From NCBI GenBank assembly GCA_026724425.1, contig JAIUCV010000076.1, positions 3,309,501 through 3,373,500 of the forward strand: DNA of 64,000 nt, read 5' to 3'. Within the stretch, counting starts at the first letter, position 1; each line of letters opens with the position of its first letter. The position numbers and the translations under genes were made by a program. The DNA comes from Erythrophleum ivorense (taxonomy: Eukaryota; Streptophyta; Magnoliopsida; Fabales; Fabaceae). Positions 1 to 10,883 of this stretch are shown piece after piece. The notes beneath the pieces are model-generated. The model saw only the letters and a list, made by a program, of their open reading frames with translations, did not search any database and was not told the origin of the DNA.

Positions 1-1630
1 GACCCAATGGTGGTTAGAGCTGAGCAGTCGAGCTGATTGACATGTCTTCACTAAAACCATCATAACTCTTCAACCGTTTATCGGAATGACCTCAAACCGG
101 CGCCAAATGAAAGATAACTCAATTTCCTATCTAATGGGCAGTCGATCAAGGCAGTCGACCACACTAGTCGACGGGATCACTCGACGGAAGCACTCGACGG
201 CTGAGCAGTCGAGCTGATTGACATGTCTTCACTAAAACCGTCATAACTCTTCAACCGTTTATCGGAATGACCTCAAATCGGCGCCAAATGAAAGCTAACT
301 CAATTTAATATCTAATGGGCAGTCACCCGACGGCCTGACCCGACGGCGTGACCCGATGGCCTGACCCGACGGCTTGACCCGACGGCCTTCACTCGACGGC
401 ATGACCCGATGGCCCTCACCCGACGTCTTCACCCGGTGGCTCGACCCGACGGCCATCACCCGACGGCCTCACCCGACGGCCTCACCCGACGGCCTTACCC
501 GACGGCCTTACCCGACTTCTTCACCCGACGGAGGGACTCGATGGGCCACTCGCCGGCCTCACCCGACGGCCCACCATCTCACACCACTCGATGGGCCTGA
601 TCACCCGAAGGCCCACTCGAGTACTTGACCCGATGGCCCAGTCGATCACTTCGACTTTCACTACTTAGACCTATTTTCGTTTTGTTTTCAAACACGTTTT
701 GTTTTACATTTTGTTCGGAGTTCTTTCGAGGATAGCCGCTTTTCATTGTCTTTCAAAGGAGAAGATCTCTGAACCATTGTGACAGATTGGAGAAGATTTC
801 TGAACCTTTGTTTGCTTGTTTTATTTTCTATTCAATGAATTCTGTTTCTGCTATTGTTGTTTGCTCGAACATGTGTGAGTAGTCGATTAGCTAGATCTAG
901 GTTTTTCAAAGGAGTTTCATGAGTTAGATAACTGAATGCAGATAGGGCGTTTAATCTTTGAGTCTAAGATCAATTAGAGTGCGTCCATTAAGTTGGATAC
1001 ATACCTCAACAAGAACCCTAATCTTCGGATTCAGGCACCTTCGACCCTCAACTAAGGTTGTCGTATCTTGGGATCTTAGATAAAAAGAATATATCGTCTT
1101 CGCCATTGTTGAGTTTAATGCTTTGATTGTTTTGATCACTCGATCTCTGATCTTAGGTTAATCTATTCATCAAAAGTGTAATAGGTTGCTAGAACGAACA
1201 TTGGTGAGCGATCTGTCCTTAGCCTGCGAGAGTTGATGCTAAGGCGGATCGTGAACATATCGAACCCGTTCATATTGCTTGTCTTCAATTGCTAGATTCA
1301 AACGAGAGTTTAGACATCTAGGTTGATTAGCAAAGTTGTCAAGATCACGAGAGTGGATTGACATACTTTTATGTTTGAGTTCAAGACCTGTACTTAATCA
1401 TTGCCCTGAATAGTCATTCGGTTACTTTCCTTGAGCTCCTGCGAATTGCCTTGATCTAGTGCTTTTTCCCTATTGAGTTTACATCGTCATTTACTTTCAG
1501 TTACTGTTACCGAATTACAAACCAAATCATCACCATTGTCTTAGCTCCATTTTAAGTCTCATAGTTCATAGTGCAACGCTGGTCCTCTGGATCTCGAATC
1601 TCTTATACCACATTATCAATCTTTTTATCA
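1..1630 (+). repeat. E1 5' LTR (left end cut by window)
   Basis: It is identical over nearly all its length to 6470-8113. It ends in ...TTTTTATCA directly before the primer-binding site. It contains a 181-bp-offset tandem duplication (segments beginning at 20 and 201) and a CCCGACGGCC minisatellite. Small ORFs over the minisatellite are low-complexity artefacts. Confidence 0.9.
324..572 (+). repeat. CCCGACGGCCTxA minisatellite in E1 5' LTR
   Basis: Roughly 10-15-bp units built on CCCGACGGCC, with variants such as CTCGACGGC and CCCGATGGC, are tandemly arranged inside the LTR. The 3' LTR has the equivalent array with about one extra unit. The CG-rich units would be dense CG methylation targets in a plant genome; this is inference. 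Confidence 0.8.
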
Positions 1631-1633
1631 AAC

Positions 1634-1654
1634 TGGCGCCGTTGCGACGGGGAC
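1634..1654 (+). other. E1 primer-binding site (tRNA-Asp type)
   Basis: TGGCGCCGTTG begins three bases after the LTR end and is complementary to the 3' end of plant tRNA-Asp, the primer typical of Athila elements. The downstream part (GCGACGGGGA) deviates slightly from the usual GCCGGGGA. Confidence 0.8.
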
Positions 1655-1745
1655 CAACTCGTTGCCTTTGAATTTTGATTTGAAATTTAGTCTAAGATTT
1701 TTCTAACTTGTTCTTTCTCTGCTTGCCTCTGTGTGTTTCAGGTGC

Positions 1746-4445
1746 ATGACTCATAGGTCTACAAGAAGAAACCGCACAGAAGATCTACTTGTCTTGTCCA
1801 ACGCAGAACTCGCGAGAGTAGAACGAGAAAACAGACAGAACCGGCCTAATCCCGCCAATATGGGCGACGAAGGCAATCAGAACGCTAACGCTCAGATGGC
1901 TGCTCAGATGCAGCAGCTCCAGCAACAGATCGAGTTGATGCAGAAGGCTCAACAGGATAGAGAGCCGCGACCTCAAGCTGCTATAGGTGAGAGGGACAAT
2001 CCGCACACCTTTTACCAAAACAGGTCTGCAATTGTTCCTCCACCAATCCAGAGGCAGGATTTTAAGATCGACCCATACTTGATCTCACTAGTCAAGTTGA
2101 GCCTCTTCAATGGACTGCCCGCTGAGAATCCGATGGACCACATCGAAAGCTTTGAAGAGATATGCAGTACTACCAGCTCGAACGGTGTACCACCTGACTT
2201 CCTGAAGTGCAAATTGTTCCCGTTCTCACTGGCCAACAAAGCCTCTCGCTGGCTGAAGTCGCTACCAGCTGGGTCGCTGACTTCATGGGCCCAATGTAGG
2301 TCTGCATTCGTAGACCACTTCTTTACCAAGTCTAAAACGGCTGCTCTGCGCACTAAGATTGCATCATTCCACCAGTATGATGGAGAAGCTTTTTGTGAAG
2401 CTTGGGAGAGGTACAAGGAGTACCGGAGAGATTGTCCTCATCACGGTTTCTCTGATGAGCAGGTCTTGGGCATCTTCTACGACGGGGTCAACTGGGACTA
2501 CCGTAATGCTCTGAACTCAGCCAGTAATGGAGATTTCATGACTAAGTCCAAAGAGGGTGCATTCGAGCTGATCGAAAATCTTGCTGCAAGCTCTAGCAAC
2601 AAGAATCCGGAGTATGACAGAACAATGAGTAATGTGTCTGTCAAGGGGATCAGCGTTGAAGCTGATAAAATTGAAGAGCTCACGGCGAAGGTGAATCTGC
2701 TACTGAAGGCCTCGCATAAGTCTGTTCACTTTGTAGACGAAACTGATGACGCGCCTCTCTGTCAGGCGTTCGGAGTAGCTGGAGAGGACGAAGCTGATCA
2801 GATGGAGGTTAACTACGTGAACGGGCAAGCCTTTGTGCAAAACCGTGGCTTCAACCAGAACCAGCAAGGTTATCAGAAGAACTACTCTAACAACTTCCAG
2901 GATAAGTCCTTTGTTCCCAACCAGAATCGTTTTCAAGCAGGAAATCAGCAGCAACCTTCGAGTTCATCGAACAGTTCACAAGATGAGCTGAAGGGTATGA
3001 TGCAACAGATGTTGATGAACCAGCAGAAGTCGTCTGTAGAGACCAATTCGAAGATAGACGCCATGTATAACGATCTGAATGGGAAGATTGAGACTGTGTG
3101 GGCTCACGTGAAGAAGCTGGATGTTCAGGTTGCTCAGACGGCTGAGGCTGTCAAGAGACCCCATGGAACTCTTCCTGGGAAGGGGGAGACGAACCCCAGA
3201 GAGCACTGTCATGCAGTTACCGTTCACGGTGAGGTGGAGAGGGTCACCGAGCACCTGCCCGCAGAAGACAGAGCACCTGCTCCAAGCGTAAACAGAGTTC
3301 TAGAAGGCGTTTCATCATCTCAGGAACCCATTCCTGACTCTGACCGACCTATTCCTCAACTTGCAGAGACTCCTACAGCACTAACCTATGTCCCTAAGGT
3401 CCCATATCCTGTTCCTCCCAGACACCTGATGGAGCCTATCAGTGCAGAGAAGCTGGCTGGATTCAATAAGATGGTGAGAAGGCTTCATTCTACGATCTCA
3501 TTCGAAGAAGCCTCAGAGATTCGTCCCTTGTGTCATTTCTTTGTGAATTGCAGAGAAAGTCTGGAAGATATCAAGGCTCTCTTCATCAAGGCAAAGAGTT
3601 CACCGTCAACATTGAAGCAATTGCCGAAGGTTGAAGACCCAGGGAAGTTTGTTGTTCCTTGCTCTATTGCTGGAGTTCGATTTGACGAGTCTCTCTGTGA
3701 CTCTGGATCTAGCGTGAATCTGATGTCAAGAGCTATTGCAGAGAGGTTGAGAGTCGCTGACATAAACCCTCCTGGTTTCACTCTCACATTCGCAAACTCT
3801 TCAACCACGACTCCATACGGGACCATTCCGAATTTATCCGTTCAAGTTGGAAATTGTCTTGTTCCAACTGATTTCCAAGTCGTGGAAATGAGCAAGGATT
3901 CTGACGTGCCTTTGATTCTCGGAAGACCATTTCTGGCTACAGTGGGTGCAGTTGTTGATCTGCCTAATAAGAGAGTCTCTTTCTCTTTCATCGACGAGAA
4001 GGTCTTCTATCAGGCCATCCCCACTACTGGAACTACCAAACTTGCCTCCTGTGTCAGCATTGTCAAAAGAGAGAGGCTTGGGGTATGTCCTCAGAAAGAA
4101 CCTTGCAACATGAGAGTTAAAGAAGTCCTGGATGGAGACTCTCGCGTCAGTATCAAGGAAGTCAGCGAGAAGGAAAAGGTGGAGAGAAATATAAAGAGCA
4201 AGAGAGTCAAGGGAGATCCTCACATAACCTTGCTGCCTCAGAGACGTGTCGGAGATACCATTGAGTACGACGTGAAGTGCAGAGGTACCTCTAAGCCTTT
4301 CTCTAAAGTTAGAGCTATCCTCACATCAGAGCTGAAAGAGAAAGGACAAGATGCCGTAAAGAGTCTGTTGAACAGAGTACTCAAGCTGCAAATGTCTGAC
4401 TGCGGGACTTGCTTTGGTGCAAGCTCCTCTGCTCATCCTGACTGA
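1746..4445 (+). CDS. Athila-like Gag-protease polyprotein (E1)
   Basis: About 899 residues from the ATG at 1746; an in-frame ATG lies at 1731, but MTHRSTRR matches the MTRRS start of element A. The capsid (retrotransposon gag) domain lies at about residues 130-260, with the motifs FPFSLANKASRWLKSLP and ERYKEYRRDCPHHGF. A Q/N-rich linker and heptad-like segments follow. A retropepsin domain starts near residue 650, with catalytic LCDSGSSVNLM and, ~70 residues on, LILGRPFLAT. No zinc knuckle is seen, as is usual in Athila. The frame is open throughout, unlike most pol genes here, which suggests youth or selection. It would form virus-like particles and cleave itself in the cytoplasm. A pyrimidine-rich stretch ending TTTCAG|GT lies just before the ATG and resembles a splice acceptor. 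Confidence 0.88.
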   Translation: MTHRSTRRNRTEDLLVLSNAELARVERENRQNRPNPANMGDEGNQNANAQMAAQMQQLQQQIELMQKAQQDREPRPQAAIGERDNPHTFYQNRSAIVPPPIQRQDFKIDPYLISLVKLSLFNGLPAENPMDHIESFEEICSTTSSNGVPPDFLKCKLFPFSLANKASRWLKSLPAGSLTSWAQCRSAFVDHFFTKSKTAALRTKIASFHQYDGEAFCEAWERYKEYRRDCPHHGFSDEQVLGIFYDGVNWDYRNALNSASNGDFMTKSKEGAFELIENLAASSSNKNPEYDRTMSNVSVKGISVEADKIEELTAKVNLLLKASHKSVHFVDETDDAPLCQAFGVAGEDEADQMEVNYVNGQAFVQNRGFNQNQQGYQKNYSNNFQDKSFVPNQNRFQAGNQQQPSSSSNSSQDELKGMMQQMLMNQQKSSVETNSKIDAMYNDLNGKIETVWAHVKKLDVQVAQTAEAVKRPHGTLPGKGETNPREHCHAVTVHGEVERVTEHLPAEDRAPAPSVNRVLEGVSSSQEPIPDSDRPIPQLAETPTALTYVPKVPYPVPPRHLMEPISAEKLAGFNKMVRRLHSTISFEEASEIRPLCHFFVNCRESLEDIKALFIKAKSSPSTLKQLPKVEDPGKFVVPCSIAGVRFDESLCDSGSSVNLMSRAIAERLRVADINPPGFTLTFANSSTTTPYGTIPNLSVQVGNCLVPTDFQVVEMSKDSDVPLILGRPFLATVGAVVDLPNKRVSFSFIDEKVFYQAIPTTGTTKLASCVSIVKRERLGVCPQKEPCNMRVKEVLDGDSRVSIKEVSEKEKVERNIKSKRVKGDPHITLLPQRRVGDTIEYDVKCRGTSKPFSKVRAILTSELKEKGQDAVKSLLNRVLKLQMSDCGTCFGASSSAHPD

Positions 4446-4488
4446 GGCATGTCATACAAGTCGAGCTTAAGACTTAAACCAAGCGCTT

Positions 4489-4506
4489 GGTGGGAGGCAA
4501 CCCACC
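4489..4506 (+). other. Hairpin after gag-pro stop
   Basis: GGTGGG-AGGCAA-CCCACC forms a perfect 6-bp stem 44 bp after the stop codon. A related stem (13577-13591, minus strand) lies just after the pol stop of E2. The CTTGGTGGGAGGCAACCCA context is common behind gag/pol of plant Gypsy elements as I remember them; its function is unknown to me. Confidence 0.6.
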
Positions 4507-4573
4507 GGTAAGAGTCTCTAACTTGAGTCTTTATGTTTTTAGTTACTAACTTCTTGTTTTGTTTTTCATGTTT

Positions 4574-4612
<39 letters not shown>

Positions 4613-4868
4613 AAGGACCAATCGATCGGTTGCTGGACCGATCAATTCGGAGGGGACTCGCGGAGAGAAGAGATACAGAGGGTTGACAGACCAATCAGTC
4701 CGACCACGGGGATCGATCGTTCTGACAGAGGAAGTTCATCTACGACTTCCCACCCTCACCTGGAGGATGATGCCCTCCCCAACTTTAGTGGACCACGCGC
4801 TGTAACACCTCTCTTTCCCATTGTACTATATCTCTTGAGTCTGTTTAACTTTCTCTCTGGTTTATTTT

Positions 4869-4904
4869 CACACCGAGACGGTGTGAAGTAAGTCCGAGGG
4901 AGAG
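4869..4904 (+). other. Hairpin followed by internal purine tract (E1)
   Basis: CACACCG-AGA-CGGTGTG (4869-4885) is a perfect 7-bp stem, followed by AGTCCGAGGGAGAG. The layout matches E2 (10965-11006, minus) and B (61828-61860). The purine tract resembles the real PPT at the 3' LTR border, so it could act as an internal plus-strand primer. Confidence 0.55.
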
Positions 4905-5581
4905 TCTTTGTGTTTACTAACGTCATTTTCTTTCTTTTGTTTACCTTTTCATCTTGAGTCATTTTGATGTTTTCATTGAGTCAACGTTTTATTGAGTCAA
5001 AATTTGTAGGGAATGAACTTATCTGAAGATTTACAACCACTCTTTCTCTTGAATACTTTCGATCTAGTGACCAATTTTGCAGGGTTTGTTAGGTGCAAAA
5101 AGCTGGAATACCCTTTTGGTCAGACTTCCCCCAGGATTTTCGTTTTGCAGAAATTTTTGGTGAAGCATTTGGTTGACTCTAACCATATTGGACCTTGAAT
5201 CTGATTTATAATTACTTCTCATTAGGAATGTTATATCAGGGAAACGGATCATACACTCAGAACTTCTTATTCACTTTATCACTCTCTGTTGATCCTGAGT
5301 GGCCGACCCATTTTTGGTTGGTACCCACCTTGAACCTTACCTCCTTTCGAACCTCATGCACTTTGTTCTTCTTTGTCATATGTGCAGATATGTGCAAAAA
5401 CGTCGGAGAGAAAGGTTCGACACAACTTCCCAACCACAGAGCTTTACGAGTGTTTATTTGTAACACTGAGAATGGGACGAGAAGGTGAAACATGAAATCT
5501 GGGTCGAAGAGATGGTTGCTCCTTGGGAAAGCACGAGTACACGGTAACATTTTCGTGCCTATTGACACTAGTTCCCCTCAT

Positions 5582-5629
<48 letters not shown>

Positions 5630-6191
5630 TACACTTGAGGAAAGGAACTAGTGATCAATACGAGTATAGTGCGAAAAATCCACCAGGGAACACAATACAT
5701 CAAGGCAAAAATGGGAGTTGAAAGAGTTTCGGGTGAAATCCAACATACAAGGAGCTGAGGAGTGAAGTGGTTGGGAACTGTGGCTATCAACAGAACCCTT
5801 CTCTCTTGCTGTTTTGCGCGATATCATGCATCCTCCGGCGTATCTGGTAACCCTTAAACACTTAAGCTCACCAACAAATAAGCCTTTTTGATGCCCGAAC
5901 CCGTCTCACCTGTGTAATGTTCTTGATGAGAGGTCCACGTTTGATCTTAATTAATGAATGTAGAGAGTTAACCAATGTGTAGCCAGAGTTTCTGCAGGAT
6001 GGAGGTTCACGAAGGGATCAGGATTGCGAGACCTTGAGGGTACGACTGTGATTATGCGCTGATCAAGCGTTGTTTATTGAGGTCTAATGATTTTCCTTCC
6101 GGGTATGGTTGCTGATGATTTATGAGTTCTCGCGTTTTCAAACCTCTTCTCTGTGTCTTAGAACCTATGTTTGCTTGAGGGCAAGCAAAAG

Positions 6192-6208
6192 ACTAAGTCC
6201 GGGGGAGT
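6192..6208 (+). other. E1 polypurine tract
   Basis: AAGTCCGGGGGAGT directly precedes the TGATGTC start of the 3' LTR, as expected for plus-strand DNA priming. Confidence 0.75.
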
Positions 6209-8113
6209 TGATGTCTTGCGTTTTGGCGCAATCTAACCTTTGCTTTCACGTGTTTTATCGAGTCTTTTTAGCTTTTATCGAGTCTTTGCAGGTCTAGAAT
6301 CATTCGAAGGAGAGTTTCGGTGATACGGAGCAGCAAGAGGTGAAACCATGCAAAAAGGAAGGAAAATGCCGATTTACGAAGCCCAATCGACGGAGAAGTG
6401 TACTCGACGGCATGACATCAATCAACGGGAGGAGAGCACTCGACGGACGACTGACCACTCGCCGGGGCCGACCCAATGGTGGTTAGAGCTGAGCAGTCGA
6501 GCTGATTGACATGTCTTCACTAAAACCATCATAACTCTTCAACCGTTTATCGGAATGACCTCAAACCGGCGCCAAATGAAAGATAACTCAATTTCCTATC
6601 TAATGGGCAGTCGATCAAGGCAGTCGACCACACTAGTCGACGGGATCACTCGACGGAAGCACTCGACGGCTGAGCAGTCGAGCTGATTGACATGTCTTCA
6701 CTAAAACCGTCATAACTCTTCAACCGTTTATCGGAATGACCTCAAATCGGCGCCAAATGAAAGCTAACTCAATTTAATATCTAATGGGCAGTCACCCGAC
6801 GGCCTGACCCGACGGCGTGACCCGACGGCCTGACCCGACGGCTTGACCCGACGGCCTTCACTCGACGGCATGACCCGATGGCCCTCACCCGAAGTCTTCA
6901 CCCGGTGGCTCGACCCGACGGCCATCACCCGACGGCTATCACGCGACGGCCTCACCCGACGGCCTCACCCGACGGCCTTACCCGACGGCCTTACCCGACT
7001 TCTTCACCCGACGGAGGGACTCGATGGGCCACTCGCCGGCCTCACCCGACGGCCCACCATCTCACACCACTCGATGGGCCTGATCACCCGAAGGCCCACT
7101 CGAGTACTTGACCCGATGGCCCAGTCGATCACTTCGACTTTCACTACTTAGACCTATTTTCGTTTTGTTTTCAAACACGTTTTGTTTTACATTTTGTTCG
7201 GAGTTCTTTCGAGGATAGCCGCTTTTCATTGTCTTTCAAAGGAGAAGATCTCTGAACCATTGTGACAGATTGGAGAAGATTTCTGAACCTTTGTTTGCTT
7301 GTTTTATTTTCTATTCAATGAATTCTGTTTCTGCTATTGTTGTTTGCTCGAACATGTGTGAGTAGTCGATTAGCTAGATCTAGGTTTTTCAAAGGAGTTT
7401 CATGAGTTAGATAACTGAATGCAGATAGGGCGTTTAATCTTTGAGTCTAAGATCAATTAGAGTGCGTCCATTAAGTTGGATACATACCTCAACAAGAACC
7501 CTAATCTTCGGATTCAGGCACCTTCGACCCTCAACTAAGGTTGTCGTATCTTGGGATCTTAGATAAAAAGAATATATCGTCTTCGCCATTGTTGAGTTTA
7601 ATGCTTTGATTGTTTTGATCACTCGATCTCTGATCTTAGGTTAATCTATTCATCAAAAGTGTAATAGGTTGCTAGAACGAACATTGGTGAGCGATCTGTC
7701 CTTAGCCTGCGAGAGTTGATGCTAAGGCGGATCGTGAACATATCGAACCCGTTCATATTGCTTGTCTTCAATTGCTAGATTCAAACGAGAGTTTAGACAT
7801 CTAGGTTGATTAGCAAAGTTGTCAAGATCACGAGAGTGGATTGACATACTTTTATGTTTGAGTTCAAGACCTGTACTTAATCATTGCCCTGAATAGTCAT
7901 TCGGTTACTTTCCTTGAGCTCCTGCGAATTGCCTTGATCTAGTGCTTTTTCCCTATTGAGTTTACATCGTCATTTACTTTCAGTTACTGTTACCGAATTA
8001 CAAACCAAATCATCACCATTGTCTTAGCTCCATTTTAAGTCTCATAGTTCATAGTGCAACGCTGGTCCTCTGGATCTCGAATCTCTTATACCACATTATC
8101 AATCTTTTTATCA
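6209..8113 (+). repeat. E1 3' LTR (complete, 1905 bp)
   Basis: It starts TGATGTCTTGCG and ends TTTTTATCA, with TG...CA termini. From 6470 it repeats the window's first 1630 bases with few differences. The minisatellite at 6793-7055 carries one extra CCCGACGG-type unit relative to the 5' LTR. It also carries the 181-bp-offset duplication. Confidence 0.9.
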
Positions 8114-8329
8114 TACGGCTTAGGTCTACCTACAAAAAAAGTTGGTTTCGCAGTTGACAAAAGTTTGACTTTCCTCAAAAAGGAGAGATTTTCGACATTG
8201 AGGTCTATCGTTGAGGTCTACGGGGGCTGGTCTACTAAAATATCTGGTCAACGCAAAAAATTGAGTTCTACTGGGAAGGTCTACTAGAGGAAAGTCAAAC
8301 TTGGGTCAACTGCAAAACTTACCATTTTG
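8114..8329. repeat. Wedge of GGTCTAC-rich DNA with inverted repeat (left part of M1)
   Basis: The segment between E1 and E2 contains several GGTCTAC motifs like those at 20938-22550, so it is probably the left flank of the E2 insertion. Arms at 8146-8176 and 8287-8317 are inverted copies of each other (GCAGTTGAC and AGTTTGACTTTCCTC shared), with about four mismatches in 31. The right arm also resembles 20960-20990. No coding potential is seen. Confidence 0.6.
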
Positions 8330-9436
8330 AGGGAGAGTCTTGGGATGAGACAATCGATTACAAGTCCTTAGGGTTCAATAAAATGTCTAGAAATACTCAA
8401 CTAGAGCTAAGTCTTAGGAAGGGAGTTCAAGGAGAAAGGTTAGCCCACTCCCGTGGTGAAAACCACAAAGCTATCCTCGGAATCATAGGAGCTAACTTTC
8501 GGTTAGTGACTCCGATGGAAGCCAGCCTTAAGCGCCAACTCTCCTAGACCAATGAGCTCTCCAGACATCCACTTCCGTGTGTAGGAATGAGCTCATCTCT
8601 TTGCTGGTCGGTCCAATCTCTCTATGCACTTTCGGTGGAAGAGAGATCTTGGATCTAGATCTAAGTGATCAAAGAAGGTCTAGCCTTAAGCAAACCCAGC
8701 AAGGAAGGACCTTTTGGAAAGATTAAAACCCTCTAGACACTAGATAGAACCCCAATTTCTTCTAATCTATCTCATCCCTCAAGACCCAAGAAGATTCACT
8801 CACTACCCATAACAAGAACACCAAATCCTAGAGAGGAAAGGGTCCTAATCATAGATAGAAGGAGAGAATAGCGTGAAATTAAGCAAGATAAGAAGATTGC
8901 AAGATGAAATGACTAAACTTGATTAGAAATTCAAAGCAAATCGTACAAATCAAGCTTAGAGCTAAAACAAAGGTTTTTGTGTTCTTGATAAAGAAAATTA
9001 CAAGATAAGATCCAAAGAAATTAGGTTTAAGGCTTTATATAGTTCCAAGGAAATAGAAGCCCTCAGTCAACTCATTTAAGTTGACCCATCTCCTTCCCAA
9101 TTCGCACAACTCGAAATAGATCAGGTAAATCGCGGGTCAACTCTCTTCCTCTGGTCAATGCTCAGCTTTTCGTCGGCAAACAGGTTCTCAACCTGTTTCT
9201 CATCCTGTTTGCGCCCAGACTTCACTCCTTTTTCATCTTCACTCCGTTTCTCCCCTTCTTCAGCTCCAAAACACCTGATACAACTTCCAAATGCACAACT
9301 AATGCAATGCAAGTCCTAAATGCCATGTGTTTGTACAATGCAAGAGATCTACACTAAAATGCTAAGGATATGAGCTAATATGGGGGTGAAACTAGATGGA
9401 ATATGCTCCTAAATGATGCAAAATACAGAGACATCA
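8330..9436 (-). repeat. E2 3' LTR, truncated (1107 of 1374 bp)
   Basis: It matches 19831-20937 with no length change and only a few substitutions (for example TCC/CCC near 8848, AGCTCC/AGATCC near 9265). The segment equivalent to 19564-19830 is missing and the LTR abuts GGTCTAC-type DNA directly. It holds a perfect hairpin AAACAGGTT-CTC-AACCTGTTT at 9178-9198. Confidence 0.85.
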
Positions 9437-10883
9437 ACTTTCCCCAAACTTGAATCTTGCTTGCCCTCAAGCAAGGAAAACAAATCCGAGAGGGTTGATG
9501 ATGCAGGCGGAAGCTCAAAATTCTTAAACAGTGAAGCGAGAGGAAGAAAGGTCAATGAACATGTGCAGAATTATAAGGTGCAATATGAGTTTGTTCTATT
9601 TCAACAACTTCAGCCACATTCAAAAGCAACGAAACGACATCAGACTCAACCTACGCATGCATTCATATCACTCTCACTTTTTGACATTCAATTAACACAA
9701 ACCGTGAATCATAAACCCATGCACTTCAGAATTTGCTCATTTGGTTAGGGGACTAGGCTTTTTAGGAGATAAGAGTGGTTTTTCCAAGGTTGTTTTCTCA
9801 ATTTCAAAACAGGGATCTCTCAAAGACGGATCGAGCTTGGGCAAAAAGCTAAGAGTCAAGTCCAAGGATGATACAAAGTTGAACTTCCATCTACCCAAAA
9901 CTGAGCCGAGAAACCCAAAACACCCAACGATCCTATCTACCCTTTTTCACTAGAGAACGAAACTCAATTGAACCCAAAGAACACTCTTTTTCTAATTTCT
10001 GGACCTTGAAAGGGTTATAAACTAGGACTTAAAGGAGGATGAACTTTTCTTTTCAAAACAGAGGATTTAGACTTTTTGAACTCTTTGTGGCTTAAGGCTC
10101 TTCTTTTTCTAGGCTTTGATTTGCTTTCTTTCTTCTTTTTCTTGCCTAATTTTGACAATTTCACTAACAGCCACCACTCTTTTTCACTCTCCTCTATCTT
10201 TTCTTTTCTTTTTATTGTTCCAATCTCTCGTCCCCCTCAAGATCTAATCAAAAACTCATTCCCTCTTTCACGAACTCCCAAGCACCCAATCCTAAGCCTA
10301 TTCTAGCTCAAAAACCGTGAGCTAGTTCTACATGGAAGCTCAAACTCTGTCGGTCAAGACTCAACACCTTTTGCTTAGCTCAATCGGAAAAGGTCTCACT
10401 ACACTCGGTAAAATCTTGGGCTTAAAGGAAAGGTTCGGCAACGGGAGGGTTTTCAAGCAAACTCAGACACACAAAGAGAGATGAAAAATGGATAAAGAGT
10501 GTCCAAGGAAACAAGATCCATGAGCAAAAACTTTCAATGCAAGAGAATGATATTTAAGTTGCCCAAATTAGGTTTCGATAAGTAAAGTGAGAGGTCAATT
10601 CAAAGCAATGCTTCAACCAAGTCATGATATCATCAAGTGCATTCCAAATGTGGTTCTAACTTAACTTCAAACTCAATCCATGCACCGGATAATTAACCAC
10701 AGGGACATTGAAATCTCTTCGAAAAGCTTCATTTTTTTTAAGAAAATGCTTATCATTGCTCCCTATGCAAGTGCAAGTAACTAAGTGAAATGCATCTAGA
10801 CTCAATCCTACTATGTAAATGCAAATGATGCCTCTTTTTGTGTCAAGCAATTTTCGAAGATTTTTCAATTTTTTTGGTATTTT
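9437..10883 (-). other. E2 3' spacer with polypurine tract
   Basis: It lies between the env-like ORF and the 3' LTR. On the minus strand, CAAGTTTGGGGAAAGT (9437-9452) directly precedes the LTR start TGATGTC and is the polypurine tract. The small plus-strand ORFs here show no recognisable protein. Otherwise I see nothing coding. Confidence 0.6.

Larger units (their letters stand above)
4446..6208 (+). other. E1 non-coding 3' domain
   Basis: This 1.76-kb stretch has no supported coding region. It holds a hairpin just after the gag-pro stop, a 36-base A run (4575-4610), a 45-base A run (5583-5627), a second hairpin with an internal purine tract (4869-4904), and the final polypurine tract. The position matches the env-like/3' spacer region of full Athila elements, so pol and env appear to have been lost. 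Confidence 0.7.
1..8113 (+). mobile_element. E1: Athila-like LTR retrotransposon with gag-protease only
   Basis: Two long direct repeats (1-1630 and 6209-8113) flank a 4.6-kb internal region holding a tRNA-Asp-type primer-binding site, one gag-protease ORF, a non-coding 3' domain and a polypurine tract. No reverse transcriptase, RNase H or integrase motif is seen in any frame between the gag-pro stop (4445) and the 3' LTR, so the element must be mobilised in trans if it moves. The LTRs are nearly identical apart from a small indel of about 14 bp and scattered substitutions, which suggests a recent insertion. The first ~261 bp of the 5' LTR lie outside the window, so the target-site duplication cannot be checked; the five bases after the 3' LTR are tacgg. 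Confidence 0.85.

Noticed and set aside
374..628. Proline/arginine-rich small ORFs over the E1 LTR minisatellite (also 6843-7151)
   Set aside because: They are a by-product of the CCCGACGGCC repeat; several overlapping frames are open at once and nothing resembles a protein family.
4533..4891. Lysine-run ORFs
   Set aside because: They arise from reading through the poly(A) tract in non-coding sequence.
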